From the NCBI GenBank assembly GCA_028287185.1, contig JAQBQD010000009.1, positions 1 to 63,308 on the forward strand: DNA of 63,308 bases, in the 5' to 3' direction. Made by a program: the position numbers and the translations under genes. The DNA comes from Gemmatimonadota bacterium. GTDB lineage: Bacteria > Gemmatimonadota > Gemmatimonadetes > Longimicrobiales > Longimicrobiaceae. The stretch's first letter is position 1. Each line of letters starts with the position of its first letter. Shown here piece by piece: positions 9,009-19,626 of this stretch. The notes below the pieces were generated by a model that was not told the origin of the DNA, searched no databases, and saw nothing but the letters and a program-made list of their open reading frames with translations.

Positions 9009-9357
9009 CAGCGGCTCGCTCCGGCGCTTGCGATGTTGGCTCTCCGAAGCAGCGTTTGGAGCGCAGCCAGGCCCGCACCCTTCGGTCGAAGTGTTTCTGC
9101 CACGACATCATCGGTGAGAGGGAGGTGATGGCGGCGCCGTTGACGTGGAAGGTCCGGCGGAACGCGATACGGAGGCTGGAACGACCCAGGTTCCGATCAT
9201 CGAGGCGAACGTCGCGCGACGGGTTGCGCCGGGAGCGACGTTCTGCCTCCGCAGGTGACGTACGCGCCGGTGCGCTTATCCTCGGTTTAAGGAATCGCAC
9301 CGGTTTCATCACCAGTTCGTACGTGGGAAGGTTGAGTCCACACCGGCATCCTTCCAC
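8998..9357 (-). CDS. Possible small hypothetical protein
   Basis: 119 codons, Arg-rich, ending 11 bases inside the helix-turn-helix gene. The middle section (about 25-100) has moderately GC-rich third positions, but both ends do not, and no domain is recognised. An internal ATG at 9309 is another possible start. It could be the remnant of an inactivated gene or chance. Kept at low confidence because it fills an otherwise empty stretch and has the orientation of the next two genes. Confidence 0.25.
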   Translation of the reverse strand: MEGCRCGLNLPTYELVMKPVRFLKPRISAPARTSPAEAERRSRRNPSRDVRLDDRNLGRSSLRIAFRRTFHVNGAAITSLSPMMSWQKHFDRRVRAWLRSKRCFGEPTSQAPERAADVR

Positions 9358-9523
9358 TCATGAAGCGACAACCTACGTGGAGGACCATCGGTACAGCAAC
9401 ACTTTTGAGGCGAACCGTGGTGCCAATCGTTCTTCGCGCGTCCGAATGCTCCCCGGTACCGTCTCGCCGCATTTCATCTTCGCCGGATAGCGGACGTTCT
9501 TCCCCATAGACAGGGGTGCAGAT
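9358..9523. other. Lower-GC spacer without recognised gene
   Basis: This stretch and its right flank have visibly more A/T than the surroundings. A 49-codon plus-strand ORF starts at 9360, but it has no Shine-Dalgarno and unbiased codon use. Nothing is called here. Confidence 0.5.
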
Positions 9524-9551
9524 GGGCGGCGCTCGATCGAAAGCGCCGCCC
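9524..9551 (-). terminator. Terminator downstream of wrbA
   Basis: 10-bp perfect arms (GGGCGGCGCT at 9524-9533, complement at 9542-9551) with loop CGATCGAA. Same stem and GATCGA-type loop as the palindrome at 7895. Confidence 0.65.
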
Positions 9552-9641
9552 GCTACGAGTCCGGGCTTCGAATTCCACGTCTCGCTCGAGCACGCACGGC
9601 GAGGCATCGGAGGTGGTCGATGCTTCGCCGCTGGGGTCCGC

Positions 9642-10241
9642 TCAGGCGGCCAGCTTCGCCGCGATCTCCACCAGCCGCCGGGCCTGGTGGCGGATGGACG
9701 CCTTCGCCTCGTCGCCGAGCGGCGTGCCGGACGCGGTGACGGTGGTGCCGTACGGGTTGCCGCCCGAGGCGTAGATGACGGGGTCGGTATAGCCCGGCGG
9801 CACCAGGACGGCGCCCCAGTGCATGAAGGTGGCGTACATCGACTGGAGGGTGGTCTCCTGGCCGCCGTGCGGGTTCTGCGCGCTGGTCATGGCGCTCGCG
9901 GCCTTGCCGGCCAGCCCGCCCTTCGCCCAGAGCGGACCCAGCCCGTCGATGAACGCGCGCATCTGGCTGGCCATCACCCCGAAGCGGGTGGGCGCGCTGA
10001 ACAGGTAGGCGTTGGCCCACTCCAGGTCCTCCGGCGACGCCTCCTGCACGTGCGCGGTTCGCTCGGCGTGCGCGCGCCACGCGTCCTGCCCCGCCACCAC
10101 CGCGTCGGGTGCGGTCTCGCGGCACCGGCGCAGCCGCACCTCGGCGCCCGCCTCCGTCGCGGCCTCCGCCGCCGTCTCGGCCATCTGGTGGTTGGTGCCG
10201 TAGGTGCTGTAGTAGATGATCGCCAGCCGAACGTCCGCCAT
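9642..10241 (-). CDS. wrbA: NAD(P)H:quinone oxidoreductase, WrbA type
   Basis: 199 residues, the usual WrbA length. Cytoplasmic FMN-dependent enzyme that reduces quinones by two electrons, limiting redox cycling. A flavodoxin-like phosphate-binding loop near residue 10 ([13 protein letters not shown]), then [18 protein letters not shown] and the [13 protein letters not shown] segment around the flavin, are all characteristic. Start at the ATG with GGAGCG upstream; the frame is open for another 64 codons upstream without homology. It appears monocistronic. A hairpin for the adjacent tRNA lies upstream. Confidence 0.93.
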   Translation of the reverse strand: MADVRLAIIYYSTYGTNHQMAETAAEAATEAGAEVRLRRCRETAPDAVVAGQDAWRAHAERTAHVQEASPEDLEWANAYLFSAPTRFGVMASQMRAFIDGLGPLWAKGGLAGKAASAMTSAQNPHGGQETTLQSMYATFMHWGAVLVPPGYTDPVIYASGGNPYGTTVTASGTPLGDEAKASIRHQARRLVEIAAKLAA

Positions 10242-10416
10242 GGTGCGCTCCCTGCCGTTTGCCCCGGGTGCCGACGAGCGCCGGGCGCAGTGCGCCGACG
10301 ATCGTGGAAGAGGCCGCCTGCACCCGCAAGCGACGCGCCCGGCGGGCGGCACCGCGGGTCCGCGGGGATGTTTCGACGGCTGGCGCGGCCCCGGCCAATC
10401 ACCCCACGAACGGAAG

Positions 10417-10451
10417 CCGCCGCACCGCGGCATGTAGCTGCGGTACGGCGG
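10417..10451 (-). terminator. Hairpin downstream of tRNA-Arg
   Basis: 12-bp arms with one mismatch (10417-10428 and 10440-10451) and an 11-base loop, 11 bases past the 3' end of the tRNA on the minus strand. Confidence 0.5.
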
Positions 10452-10462
10452 CCTGGGTGCAG

Positions 10463-10537
10463 CGCCCCCGGCAGGACTTGAACCTGCGACCTCCGGTTTA
10501 GGAAACCGTTGCTCTATCCGGGCTGAGCTACGGGGGC
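10463..10537 (-). tRNA. tRNA-Arg, anticodon CCU
   Basis: Read on the minus strand. The acceptor stem GCCCCCG/CGGGGGC is perfect. The D arm runs GCTCAGCCCGGATAGAGC. The anticodon loop TTCCTAA gives anticodon CCT, reading AGG. The T arm is GCAGG/CCTGC around TTCAAGT. The discriminator base is G and CCA is not encoded. The outermost anticodon-stem pair is A-G, a mismatch. It would decode a codon rare in this GC-rich genome. Confidence 0.93.
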
Positions 10538-10546
10538 GAGGCCGGA

Positions 10547-10575
10547 AAGCTAACCCCGCACCCCCAGCCGGTCAA
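10547..10575 (-). promoter_or_regulatory. Candidate promoter of tRNA-Arg
   Basis: On the minus strand TTGACC, 17-base spacer, TAGCTT, ending about 10 bases before the tRNA 5' end. The -35 element matches consensus in five of six positions; the -10 is weaker. Confidence 0.4.
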
Positions 10576-10799
10576 CCAATTTCAGCGGCAGGAACCCGCA
10601 CAGAAGCTTGGTTCTTCGGCAGGCGGCATGCAGCGATGCAGATTCAAACCTGCGACCCCGGATCTGGCACACCGTATCCGCAAGCGACCGGGCTGCCCGC
10701 CTCGAACGGAACCAAGCCGATGGAACCGTGCGTGGCTTCCGCGCCTCCGGCCCTACAGCCCTCGACCACACCTCAGCGAGGGAACGGAGAACAACGACT

Positions 10800-10973
10800 C
10801 TACACCAGTATTCCCATCCTGCATGGTACAGTGAAGGGGCAGATCAACTTCTTCCCCAGCCGTGCTTCCATCTCTCGAATCCGCACCTCCAGCACCGCCG
10901 GCGCGACCTCCACCGCGGGCGTGAGCACTTCACCGGCTGCTTTCGGCCGCTCGACGATGCCCTTGACCTCCAT
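10800..10973 (-). CDS. Possible small protein or gene remnant
   Basis: 57 codons (starts MEVKGIVERPKAAGEVL). The first 40 codons have GC-rich third positions and a plausible soluble composition; the last ten do not. A weak AGCAGG precedes the ATG. No family recognised. It may be the N-terminal remnant of a lost gene. Confidence 0.25.
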   Translation of the reverse strand: MEVKGIVERPKAAGEVLTPAVEVAPAVLEVRIREMEARLGKKLICPFTVPCRMGILV

Positions 10974-11061
10974 CCTGCTTCGCAACTCTCCCCAACGCCA
11001 CGACTTTTTTCGTAACCCACTGGCCGGTTGCCGAGCCCAGGGCTGGTCCCCACGACGAAGC

Positions 11062-11091
11062 AGCCCCGGCATCCACGCGGACGCCGGGGCT
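11062..11091 (-). terminator. Terminator downstream of hslU
   Basis: 9-bp arms (AGCCCCGGC at 11062-11070, complement at 11083-11091), 12-base loop, 27 bases after the hslU stop on the minus strand. Confidence 0.65.
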
Positions 11092-11117
11092 CTTCCTTGT
11101 CTCCGGACCAGGCCGGC

Positions 11118-12587
<1,470 letters not shown>

Positions 12588-12688
12588 TCGCTCGTCTTCA
12601 CGAAGGGCCGCGCACCCCCGGCGTCTTCCCGCCGGCGGCCGCGGCCACCCCTCTCGGTTTGCTCAGGAACCGCCCGTCCGCCTCCCGG

Positions 12689-13228
12689 CTACAGCTCCAG
12701 GACGGTGATGTTGCGGTTGGTGTAGATGCAGATGTCGCCCGCGATCTCCAGCGCGGCCCGCACGATCTCGGGCGCGGTCAGGCTGGCGTGCTGCTTCAGC
12801 GCGCGCGCCGCGGCCAGCGCGTAGGCCCCGCCGCTCCCGATGGCCACGATGTCGTCGTCGGGCTCGATGACGTCGCCGTTGCCCGACAGCATGTACAGGT
12901 GCTCCTGGTCGGCCACGGCCAGCAGCGCCTCCAGGCGGCGCAGGTAGCGGTCCGAGCGCCAGTCCTTGGCCAGCTCCACCGCCGCGCGCGACAGGTTGCC
13001 GGGGTAGCGCTCCAGCTTCTCCTCGAACTTGTCGAAGAGCGAGAAGGCGTCCGCCACGGAGCCCGCGAAACCCGCCAGGATCTTGCCGTCGCGGATCTTG
13101 CGCACCTTGGTGGCGCTGCTCTTGGCCACGGTGTCGCCCACCGTCACCTGCCCGTCGCCGCCCAGGGCGACGCGCCCGTCGTGGCGGACGGCCAGGATCG
13201 TGGTGGCGTGGAACTGGGGAAGTGCCAT
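12689..13228 (-). CDS. hslV: HslV, peptidase subunit of the HslUV protease
   Basis: 179 residues. Proteasome-like threonine peptidase. The N-terminus reads [19 protein letters not shown]: an eight-residue propeptide would be removed to expose Thr9 as nucleophile, followed by the conserved GGDGQVTVG and the [16 protein letters not shown] and [16 protein letters not shown] motifs. The ATG at 13228 is taken because it fits the family length; the longer frame adds Arg-rich residues with no homology. The propeptide resembles that of Bacillus CodW/HslV but lacks its Ser at position 2. First gene of hslVU; downstream in the trmFO-xerC series. Confidence 0.96.
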   Translation of the reverse strand: MALPQFHATTILAVRHDGRVALGGDGQVTVGDTVAKSSATKVRKIRDGKILAGFAGSVADAFSLFDKFEEKLERYPGNLSRAAVELAKDWRSDRYLRRLEALLAVADQEHLYMLSGNGDVIEPDDDIVAIGSGGAYALAAARALKQHASLTAPEIVRAALEIAGDICIYTNRNITVLEL

Positions 13229-13636
13229 GTCGCTCTCTATCTCGATCGGTCCGTGTCGTCCCTCGGGTGCCGCCCGCGCGGACGCGGGCAGCCTGGACAA
13301 TCTCGCCGCTCCGTCCCCGCCGCACAACCATGCGCGCTCTGGCGGCGCCGGCGATCGGTCCGGATGGCCGATCGATCGCTGCGCGCGGAGCGTCGAGACG
13401 CGGTGGATCGGTGTCCCCGACCCGGAGCGTGTGGGTCGCGTGAACGCGGGATCCGGAGAGGCGGGCGCCGGTTCATGCGCGATCGTGGGAGGCGGGCATC
13501 GGCGCGGCCTCGGGATGAATCCCGGGGCTGCAACGGCAATCCGACCCGCCGTCGCGGGGCTGTGGTGGCGCGGGGACGAGCGGTCTCGTGCGCGGCGACG
13601 TCCACGGTGGGGGCGCGGGCGGCCGGTCGAGTACGA
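13229..13636. other. Spacer without gene; holds one copy of a dispersed repeat
   Basis: 408 bases between xerC and hslV. Open frames here are Arg-rich and lack start signals. The stretch is dense in GATCG/GGATCC-like words and contains a repeat copy at 13511-13560. The hslV promoter probably lies here, but no clear element was seen. Confidence 0.5.
13511..13560 (+). repeat. Dispersed repeat, copy 1
   Basis: Begins with a 14-base hairpin (CGGGAT-GA-ATCCCG) and shares roughly 42 of 48 bases with 50145-50192, including GCTGCA..CGGCAATCC and CCCGCC.TCGCGGG. Both copies are intergenic and on the same strand. Confidence 0.7.
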
Positions 13637-14701
13637 TCAGGCCCGCGGGTGCGCCTGGCGGTAGACCTGCTTCAGGCGTTCCTTGGAGGTGTGGGTGTAG
13701 ATCTGCGTGGTGCTCAGGCTGGCGTGGCCCAGCAGCTCCTTCACCGCGAGCAGGTCGGCGCCGGCGTCCAGCAGGTGCGTGGCGAAGGTGTGGCGCAGGG
13801 AGTGGGTGGAAAGGCCGGACTCGCCCGCGATTCCGTCCAGGAAGGTGCCGATGATGTTCTGCACCTGGCGAACGGACAGGCGCCTGCCCGTCTGCCCGAC
13901 GAACACGGCGCGCCGGTCGCCGCGGGCCGAGGCTTCCATCACCCGCTCGCGCGCCTCGTAGTAGGCCCGCAGCGAGCGGACCGCCATCCGCCCGACGGGC
14001 ACGATGCGCTCCTTGCGGCCCTTGCCCATCACCCGCATCCGCTCGGACACCAGGTCCACGTCCGCCAGGTTCAGCCCGGCGAGCTCACTCACGCGCAGGC
14101 CGCAGCCGTAGAACGTCTCCACGATCGCCAGGTTGCGCAGGCCGTGCAGGCCGCCGCCCTCGGCGCGCATCTCGGCGTCGCGGAACAGCGCCTCCACCTG
14201 CTCGCGCGTCAGGAAGCCGGGCAGCGTGCGGTCGGCCTTGGGGCTGCGCACGGCACGCGCGGGATTGGCATCCACCACCTCCTCCACGTGCAGGAAGCGG
14301 AAGAACGAACGCACGGCGGAGAGCTTGCGGCCGATGGAGCGCCGCGACAGCCCCCGCCGCGTGGCGCAGTCGCCCATGAACGAGCGGATGGCCAGCCGGT
14401 CCAGCCCGCGCCAGCCCCACGCCGGGTCGCCGTAGTACCCGTCCAGGAACTCCGCCAGCTCGCGCAGGTCGTCCGAGTACGCGCGCACCGTCTGCGGGGA
14501 AAGCTGCTTCTCGTGCGCGATGTACTGGATGAAGCCGCGCACCCCCTCCTGCCGCTCCCGCGCCGCATCCAGCGCCGCCGCATCCTCCGCCCCGGCGCCC
14601 GCGTCCGCCGAGCGCGCGTCCGCCGCCCCCGTGGACGGGGAGACGGCGCGTCCGGACCCCGAACGCAACGAGGCGCGCGCGGACGGGCGCGGCGGGCGCA
14701 T
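13637..14701 (-). CDS. xerC: Tyrosine recombinase XerC-like
   Basis: 354 residues. Site-specific recombinase that resolves chromosome dimers at dif. An Ala/Ser/Asp-rich extension (about 1-45) precedes the SAM-like core-binding domain (about 52-135: FIQYIAHEKQLSPQTVRAY). The catalytic domain has the full set: Arg in GCGLRVSELAGL, Lys in GKGRKER, HSLRHTFATHLLD, LGHASLSTTQIYTH with the Tyr nucleophile. The start ATG overlaps the trmFO stop (ATGA). The position between trmFO and hslV supports XerC (CodV-like) rather than an integrase; no att-like repeats were seen. The long N-terminal extension is unusual, and an internal start is possible. Confidence 0.92.
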   Translation of the reverse strand: MRPPRPSARASLRSGSGRAVSPSTGAADARSADAGAGAEDAAALDAARERQEGVRGFIQYIAHEKQLSPQTVRAYSDDLRELAEFLDGYYGDPAWGWRGLDRLAIRSFMGDCATRRGLSRRSIGRKLSAVRSFFRFLHVEEVVDANPARAVRSPKADRTLPGFLTREQVEALFRDAEMRAEGGGLHGLRNLAIVETFYGCGLRVSELAGLNLADVDLVSERMRVMGKGRKERIVPVGRMAVRSLRAYYEARERVMEASARGDRRAVFVGQTGRRLSVRQVQNIIGTFLDGIAGESGLSTHSLRHTFATHLLDAGADLLAVKELLGHASLSTTQIYTHTSKERLKQVYRQAHPRA

Positions 14702-16044
14702 CAGGCGGTGCCGGCCGTCGTGCGGAGGCCGTTGGCGTCCATCCAGGCCGCGAAGTCGGTACGGGCGCGCTCCACCAGCTTGACGCGCTTCTGCTCCTTG
14801 TCCTTCACGCGCTCGGGCCAGGGGTCCATCAGGCCGAAGTTGCTGTTCATGGGCTGGAAGTGCGCAGGCTCCGAGTCGCGCAGGTAGCGCATCAGCCCGC
14901 CCATCATGGTGGTCGGCGGCGGGATGGCGGGCGCCTCTCCGCGGACGATGCGGTCCAGGTTGGCGGCGGCCAGGATGCCGATGGCGGTGGACTCGGTGTA
15001 CCCCTCCACGCCCGTGATCTGCCCCGCGAACAGCAGCTCCGGCCGGTCACGCAGCGAGCCGTGCGGGGAGAGTCGCGCGGGGAAGTTGAGGTACGTGTTG
15101 CGGTGGATGGAGCCCCAGCGCAGGAACTCGGCCCCCTCCAGCCCCGGGATCGTGCGGAAGATGCGCTTCTGCTCGCCCACCTTCAGGCGCGTCTGGAAGC
15201 CCACCAGGTTCCACATGTTCCCCGCGCGGTCCTCGCGGCGAAGCTGCACCACCGCGTAGGCCCACCGCCCGTCCAGCGCGGGCACCGGCAGCCCCACGGG
15301 CTTCATCGGCCCGAAGCGCAGCGTCTCGGGCCCGCGCGTGGCCGACACCTCCACCGGAAGGCAGCCTTCGAAGTACGGCACGTTCTCCCAGTCGTGCCCC
15401 TCGAAGCCCTCGCCCGTCCGCAGCGCCTCCACGAAGGTCTCGTACTGCTCCTTCGTCATGGGCGCGTTCAGGTAGTCGTCGCCCTCGCCCTTGCCCCAGC
15501 GCGAGGCGGCGAACAGCACGTCCATGTCCAGCGAGTCCGACGACACCACGGGCGCGATGGCGTCGAAGAAGGCGAGACCCTCGTCCCCCAGCGCGCGGCG
15601 GATGGACTGCGACAGCGCGTCCGAGGTCAGCGGCCCCGTGGCGACGATGCTGGGGCCCTCGGGAAGCTCCGCCACCTCGTCGCGGACGACGGCGATGTTG
15701 GCATGCCCGCTCACCGCCTCCGTCATCCGCGCGGAGAACTCGCGGCGGTCCACGGTGAGCGCCGTGCCGCCGGGAATGCGCGACGCGCGGGCGCAGCGCA
15801 GCAGAAGCGAGCCGCCCGCGCCCAGCTCGTCCATCTCCAGCTTCAGCAGGCCGTGCGCGTTGTGCGGATCCTCGGACTTGAAGGTGTTGCTGCACACGAT
15901 CTCGCCCAGGTCCGCCGTCTGGTGCGCCGGCGTTCCGCGCACGGGGCGCATCTCGTACAGCGTGACCTGGTGCCCGCGCTCCGCGAGCTGCCACGCCGCC
16001 TCCGACCCCGAAAGCCCGCCGCCGACCACCTTCACCTTCGCCAT
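14701..16044 (-). CDS. trmFO: TrmFO, folate/FAD-dependent tRNA (uracil-54) methyltransferase
   Basis: 447 residues. Makes ribothymidine at position 54 of tRNA using methylenetetrahydrofolate and reduced FAD. FAD-binding GGGLSGSEAAWQLAERGH lies at about residues 8-25. Family motifs include ALTVDRREFS, IVATGPLTSDAL, the DYLNAPMTKEQYETFV segment, and TGVEGYTESTAIGI. The Cys in EIVCSNTFKSED is conserved in the family. It overlaps xerC by one codon plus a base (ATGA) and sits downstream of topA, as in Firmicutes. The gap to topA (299 bases) has no gene. Confidence 0.97.
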   Translation of the reverse strand: MAKVKVVGGGLSGSEAAWQLAERGHQVTLYEMRPVRGTPAHQTADLGEIVCSNTFKSEDPHNAHGLLKLEMDELGAGGSLLLRCARASRIPGGTALTVDRREFSARMTEAVSGHANIAVVRDEVAELPEGPSIVATGPLTSDALSQSIRRALGDEGLAFFDAIAPVVSSDSLDMDVLFAASRWGKGEGDDYLNAPMTKEQYETFVEALRTGEGFEGHDWENVPYFEGCLPVEVSATRGPETLRFGPMKPVGLPVPALDGRWAYAVVQLRREDRAGNMWNLVGFQTRLKVGEQKRIFRTIPGLEGAEFLRWGSIHRNTYLNFPARLSPHGSLRDRPELLFAGQITGVEGYTESTAIGILAAANLDRIVRGEAPAIPPPTTMMGGLMRYLRDSEPAHFQPMNSNFGLMDPWPERVKDKEQKRVKLVERARTDFAAWMDANGLRTTAGTA

Positions 16045-16343
16045 CGCTCACTCCAATCCTGTGACGAAGCCGCGGCCGCCCACCCTTCGTGGACCGCGCG
16101 CGGCATTCGTGAGATTTCGTGCAACTCGGATCATCGGTCGCCTTGGCCGGCACCACGGGGCGTCGCCCCCGTCGCGGCCACCGGCCCGCGCGGTCGCGAT
16201 CCTCCGCACATGCGCCGTCCCGTTCGGGGCCGGCGATGACGCTTGCGGTTGGAGGCGAAAGCAACTCCGCCGCCCTGCGCCCGGTTGGACCTCCGCGGGG
16301 AGTCCCGGTACCCGATCGCCGTCGATCGACGACTCCCGCCGTC
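16045..16343. other. topA-trmFO spacer
   Basis: 299 bases with no gene, no clear hairpin terminator and no clear promoter. Confidence 0.5.
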
Positions 16344-19052
16344 CTACTTCTTCCGTGCCGCGGCCGCCGCCCGCTTCGCCGTCGCGCCGCCGGTCTTCTT
16401 CGCGACCGACTTCTTCGCCGTGGACTTCTTCGTCGTTGCCGTCTTCGTCGTCGCCGGCTTTGCTCCGGACGTCCGTGCTCCCGCGCGGCCCTTCTTCTTC
16501 GCCGGTGCAGCGGCCGCGCGCTCGGCGAGCAGCACCACGGCCTGCTCCAGCGTCAGGTCCTCGGGCTCCACGTCCTTGGGCAGCGAGGCGTTGGTGTCGC
16601 CGTGCTTCACGTAGGGGCCGTAGCGGCCGGGGAAGAGCAGCACCGGCTCGCCGTCCTTGGGGTGCGCGCCCACCGTGCGCAGCGGCTCGGCCTTGGCGCG
16701 GCCGCCCTGCTTGGGCTGCGACAGAAGCTCCACCGCGCGGTCCAGGCCCACGGTGTAGACGTCGTCCGTCTTCTGCAGCGAGCGGAAGTCGCCCTCGTGC
16801 ACCACGAAGGGGCCGAAGCGGCCGATGGCGGCGGTGATCTCCTTCCCCGTCTCGGGGTGCGTGCCCAGCGTCCGCGGCAGCGCCAGCAGCTTCAGCGCCT
16901 GCTCGATCTTCACGTCCGCCGGCGACGCGCCCTTGGGCAGCGACGCGCGCTTGGGCTTGGGCCCGCCCTCCTCCGCCTCGCCGAGCTGGACGTACGGCCC
17001 GAAGCGCCCCTGCAGCACGAACACGGGCTTCCCCGTCGCGGGGTCCACGCCCAGCACGTCCGGCCCCTCGGACTTCTGCCGCAGCAGCTCCATCACCTGC
17101 GGCTCGGACAGGTCCGCCGGCGCGATGCCGTCGGGGATGGAGGCGGTGACGGTGGCGCCGTTCTGCTGCATCTCCACGTACGGGCCGAACTTGCCGATGC
17201 GCACGCGGGCCGTCAGGTCCTGCAGGTGCACCGTGGACGCCTCGCGCGGGTCGATGGCCTCGCCGCCGGCCTTCACCTTGGCCTCCAGCCCCTCCGGGCC
17301 CGCGTAGAACTCGCGCAGGTACGGCAGCCACTGGGCGCCGCCCTCGGCGATCTCGTCCAGCTCCTCCTCCATCCCGGCCGTGAAGCGCGTGTCCACCAGC
17401 GTGGGAAAGTGCTTCTCCAGCAGCTCCGTGACGGCGAAGGCGGTGAAGGTGGGCACGAGCTGGTTCTGCACGCGCTCCACGTAGCCCCGGTCGATGATGG
17501 TGCCCATGATGGTGGCATACGTGCTGGGGCGGCCGATGCCCTCCGCCTCCAGCGTCTTCACCAGCGTGGCCTCGGTGTAGCGCGCAGGCGGCTGCGTCTC
17601 GTGCCCCAGCGCCTCCAGCGCGCGCAGCCCCAGCGCATCGCCGCGCTTGAAGGGCGGAAGCGGCTCCTCGCGCCCCTCCAGCGCCTGCTCCGGATCGTCC
17701 GAACCCTCCACGTAGGCGCGGAAGAAGCCGGGAAAGTCGATGCGCTTGCCCGAGGCGCGGAAGCGCGTGTCGCCGGCGCTGATGGTGGCCGTCAGGTGCG
17801 TCTGGCGCGCATCCGCCATCTGGCTGGCCACGGTGCGCATCCAGATCAGCTCGTACAGCGCGGACTCCACGCCCTTCAAGCGCAGCTCGTCCGCCGTCCG
17901 CATCTCGGTGCCGGCGGGGCGAATGGCCTCGTGGGCCTCCTGCGCGCCCTTGCTCTTGGTGGTGAACTGGCGCGGCTGCGGGCTCAGGTACTCGGCGCCG
18001 TACAGCGAGCGGACGCGGGTGCGGGCAGCGGTGATGGCCTGCTCCGACAGGTGCACCGAGTCCGTGCGCATGTAGGTGATGTAGCCCTCCTCGTACAGCC
18101 GCTGCGCCACCCGCATGGTCTCCCGCGCCGAAAGGCGCAGCTTGCGGTTGGCCTCCTGCTGCAGCGTCGAGGTCGTGAACGGCGGATACGGGCGGCGGAT
18201 GGAGGGCTTCTCCTCGGTGTCCTCCACCTTCCACGCCACGCCTCGCAGGCGCTCGGCCAGCACGCGCGCCCGCTCGCCGTCCAGCAGCACCACGTCGCGG
18301 CCCTCGATCAGCCGCCCCGTCGTCTCGTCGAAGTCCTTGCCCGTGGCGACGCGCTTGCCGGCGACGGAGACCAGCGTCGCACCGAACGGCGTCTGCTCGC
18401 GGTCCAGCGTAGCCTTCAGGTCCCAGTACGCGCCGGAGCGGAACGCCCGCCGCTCGCGCTCGCGCAGCACCGTCAGGCGCACGGCCACGGACTGCACGCG
18501 GCCGGCGGAAAGGCCCGCGGCGATCTTCTTCCACAGCAGGGGCGAGACGGTGTAGCCCACCAGGCGGTCCAGGATTCGCCGCGTCTCCTGCGCGCGCACC
18601 AGGTCCTCGTCGATCTGGCGCGGGGTGGCCAGCGCCTGGCGGATGGCCTCGGGCGTGATCTCGTGGAAGACGATGCGCGAGATAGGCACGCGCGGCGCCA
18701 GCACCTGCACCAGGTGCCACCCGATGCTCTCGCCCTCGCGGTCCTCGTCGGTGGCAACCACCAGCTCGTCGGCGTCCTTCAGCAGCGCCCGCAGCTCGCT
18801 CACCACCTTGCGCTTGCCCGCGGGGATCACGTACAGCGGCTCGAAGTCCGCCTCCACGTTCACCCCCAGGCGCGCCCACTCCTTCCCCTTCACCGTCGGC
18901 GGGATCTCGCTGGCCGACTCGGGAAGGTCGCGCACGTGGCCCATGGAGGCCGCCACGCGGTACCCCGCGGGAAGGAAGCTGCGGATGGTCTTCGCCTTCG
19001 TCGGCGACTCCACCACCACCAGGCGGATCTTCTGCGGCTGCTTGGAGGGCAT
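16344..19052 (-). CDS. topA: DNA topoisomerase I
   Basis: 902 residues. Type IA topoisomerase that relaxes negative supercoils. The TOPRIM domain at the N-terminus has the Glu in [12 protein letters not shown] and the acidic cluster [10 protein letters not shown] near residue 96. The active-site Tyr lies in [10 protein letters not shown] (near residue 326). The C-terminal third holds several FGPYV-type topoisomerase repeats ([40 protein letters not shown]). The four-cysteine zinc fingers of the E. coli enzyme are not seen. A Lys/Ala/Thr-rich basic tail ends the protein, as in many high-GC bacteria. The first gene of the topA-trmFO-xerC-hslVU series. Confidence 0.97.
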   Translation of the reverse strand: MPSKQPQKIRLVVVESPTKAKTIRSFLPAGYRVAASMGHVRDLPESASEIPPTVKGKEWARLGVNVEADFEPLYVIPAGKRKVVSELRALLKDADELVVATDEDREGESIGWHLVQVLAPRVPISRIVFHEITPEAIRQALATPRQIDEDLVRAQETRRILDRLVGYTVSPLLWKKIAAGLSAGRVQSVAVRLTVLRERERRAFRSGAYWDLKATLDREQTPFGATLVSVAGKRVATGKDFDETTGRLIEGRDVVLLDGERARVLAERLRGVAWKVEDTEEKPSIRRPYPPFTTSTLQQEANRKLRLSARETMRVAQRLYEEGYITYMRTDSVHLSEQAITAARTRVRSLYGAEYLSPQPRQFTTKSKGAQEAHEAIRPAGTEMRTADELRLKGVESALYELIWMRTVASQMADARQTHLTATISAGDTRFRASGKRIDFPGFFRAYVEGSDDPEQALEGREEPLPPFKRGDALGLRALEALGHETQPPARYTEATLVKTLEAEGIGRPSTYATIMGTIIDRGYVERVQNQLVPTFTAFAVTELLEKHFPTLVDTRFTAGMEEELDEIAEGGAQWLPYLREFYAGPEGLEAKVKAGGEAIDPREASTVHLQDLTARVRIGKFGPYVEMQQNGATVTASIPDGIAPADLSEPQVMELLRQKSEGPDVLGVDPATGKPVFVLQGRFGPYVQLGEAEEGGPKPKRASLPKGASPADVKIEQALKLLALPRTLGTHPETGKEITAAIGRFGPFVVHEGDFRSLQKTDDVYTVGLDRAVELLSQPKQGGRAKAEPLRTVGAHPKDGEPVLLFPGRYGPYVKHGDTNASLPKDVEPEDLTLEQAVVLLAERAAAAPAKKKGRAGARTSGAKPATTKTATTKKSTAKKSVAKKTGGATAKRAAAAARKK

Positions 19053-19059
19053 TCGGTTC

Positions 19060-19626
19060 TCAGGGCGGCGCGGGAAGGGCGCCGGAACGGGTTTCTCGGC
19101 GGTGGATCTCGGACTCGATCCGCTGGACGATCTCGGACGGGCGGCGGCCGTCGGTGGAAAGGGCGAGCTGCGCCAGCGAGTAGAAGCGCTCGCGCTCGGC
19201 CAGCAGCCGGTGGATGCTCGCGAGTGGATCGGGCGTCGCCAGCAACGGCCGCTCCCCGGGCGACGCCGCGCTGCGCGCCAGCACCTGCTCCGGGGATACC
19301 CGCAGCCACACGGACAGGGTACCGGCGCCCAGGCGGTCCAGCAGCTCCGGCCGCGTGATCCATCCGCCGCCGGAGGAGAGGACGATCCGCCGGCGATCGG
19401 CGACGCGCTCCGTCGCCTCCGCCTCCAGCTCGCGGAAGCGCGGCTCGCCGTGCCGCGCGAAGATCTCCGCCACGCGCATCCCCGCGCGCGCCTCGATCTC
19501 CCGGTCGAGGTCCACCTGCTCCCAGCCCAGCCGCGCCGCCAGCTCCCGGCCGACCCGCGTCTTGCCGGAGCACATGAAGCCCACCAGCACCACGCGCTCG
19601 ACCGCTTCGGCCGCCGTGCCTTCCAT
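19060..19626 (-). CDS. aroK: Shikimate kinase
   Basis: 188 residues from the ATG at 19626. Phosphorylates shikimate in the chorismate pathway. Walker A is [14 protein letters not shown] near residues 16-29. Substrate-contacting elements are [24 protein letters not shown] and SSGGGWI. The lid region is around PLLATPD. The frame stays open upstream to a GTG at 19908 inside aroC, but those 94 codons encode low-complexity Pro/Ser/Ala with unbiased third positions, so they are treated as spacer. No good Shine-Dalgarno is seen before 19626, so the exact start is uncertain. It lies 7 bases upstream of topA and downstream of aroC. Confidence 0.9.
   Translation of the reverse strand: MEGTAAEAVERVVLVGFMCSGKTRVGRELAARLGWEQVDLDREIEARAGMRVAEIFARHGEPRFRELEAEATERVADRRRIVLSSGGGWITRPELLDRLGAGTLSVWLRVSPEQVLARSAASPGERPLLATPDPLASIHRLLAERERFYSLAQLALSTDGRRPSEIVQRIESEIHRRETRSGALPAPP

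Larger units (their letters stand above)
10538..11061. other. Gap between tRNA-Arg and hslU; tRNA-like fragment and weak small ORF
   Basis: No convincing gene. At about 10632-10656 the minus strand reads GGTCGCAGGTTTGAATCTGC, which resembles a tRNA T arm (compare GGTCGCAGGTTCAAGTCCTGC in the adjacent tRNA), but no full tRNA can be folded around it. One weak ORF (10800-10973) is listed separately. The stretch looks like decayed sequence. Confidence 0.5.

Noticed and set aside
9360..9509. 49-codon plus-strand ORF (MKRQPTW...)
   Set aside because: No Shine-Dalgarno, no codon bias, no hydrophobic or Cys pattern.
9287..9607. Minus-strand ORF of 106 codons
   Set aside because: Contains the wrbA terminator and has unbiased codon use.
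13637..14701. XerC-like recombinase as a mobile-element integrase
   Set aside because: Position in the topA-hslVU block and ATGA coupling to trmFO fit housekeeping XerC; no att-like repeats or cargo.
16119..19358. 1079-codon plus-strand ORF opposite topA
   Set aside because: Antisense shadow caused by high GC; Arg/Leu/His-rich with no motif.
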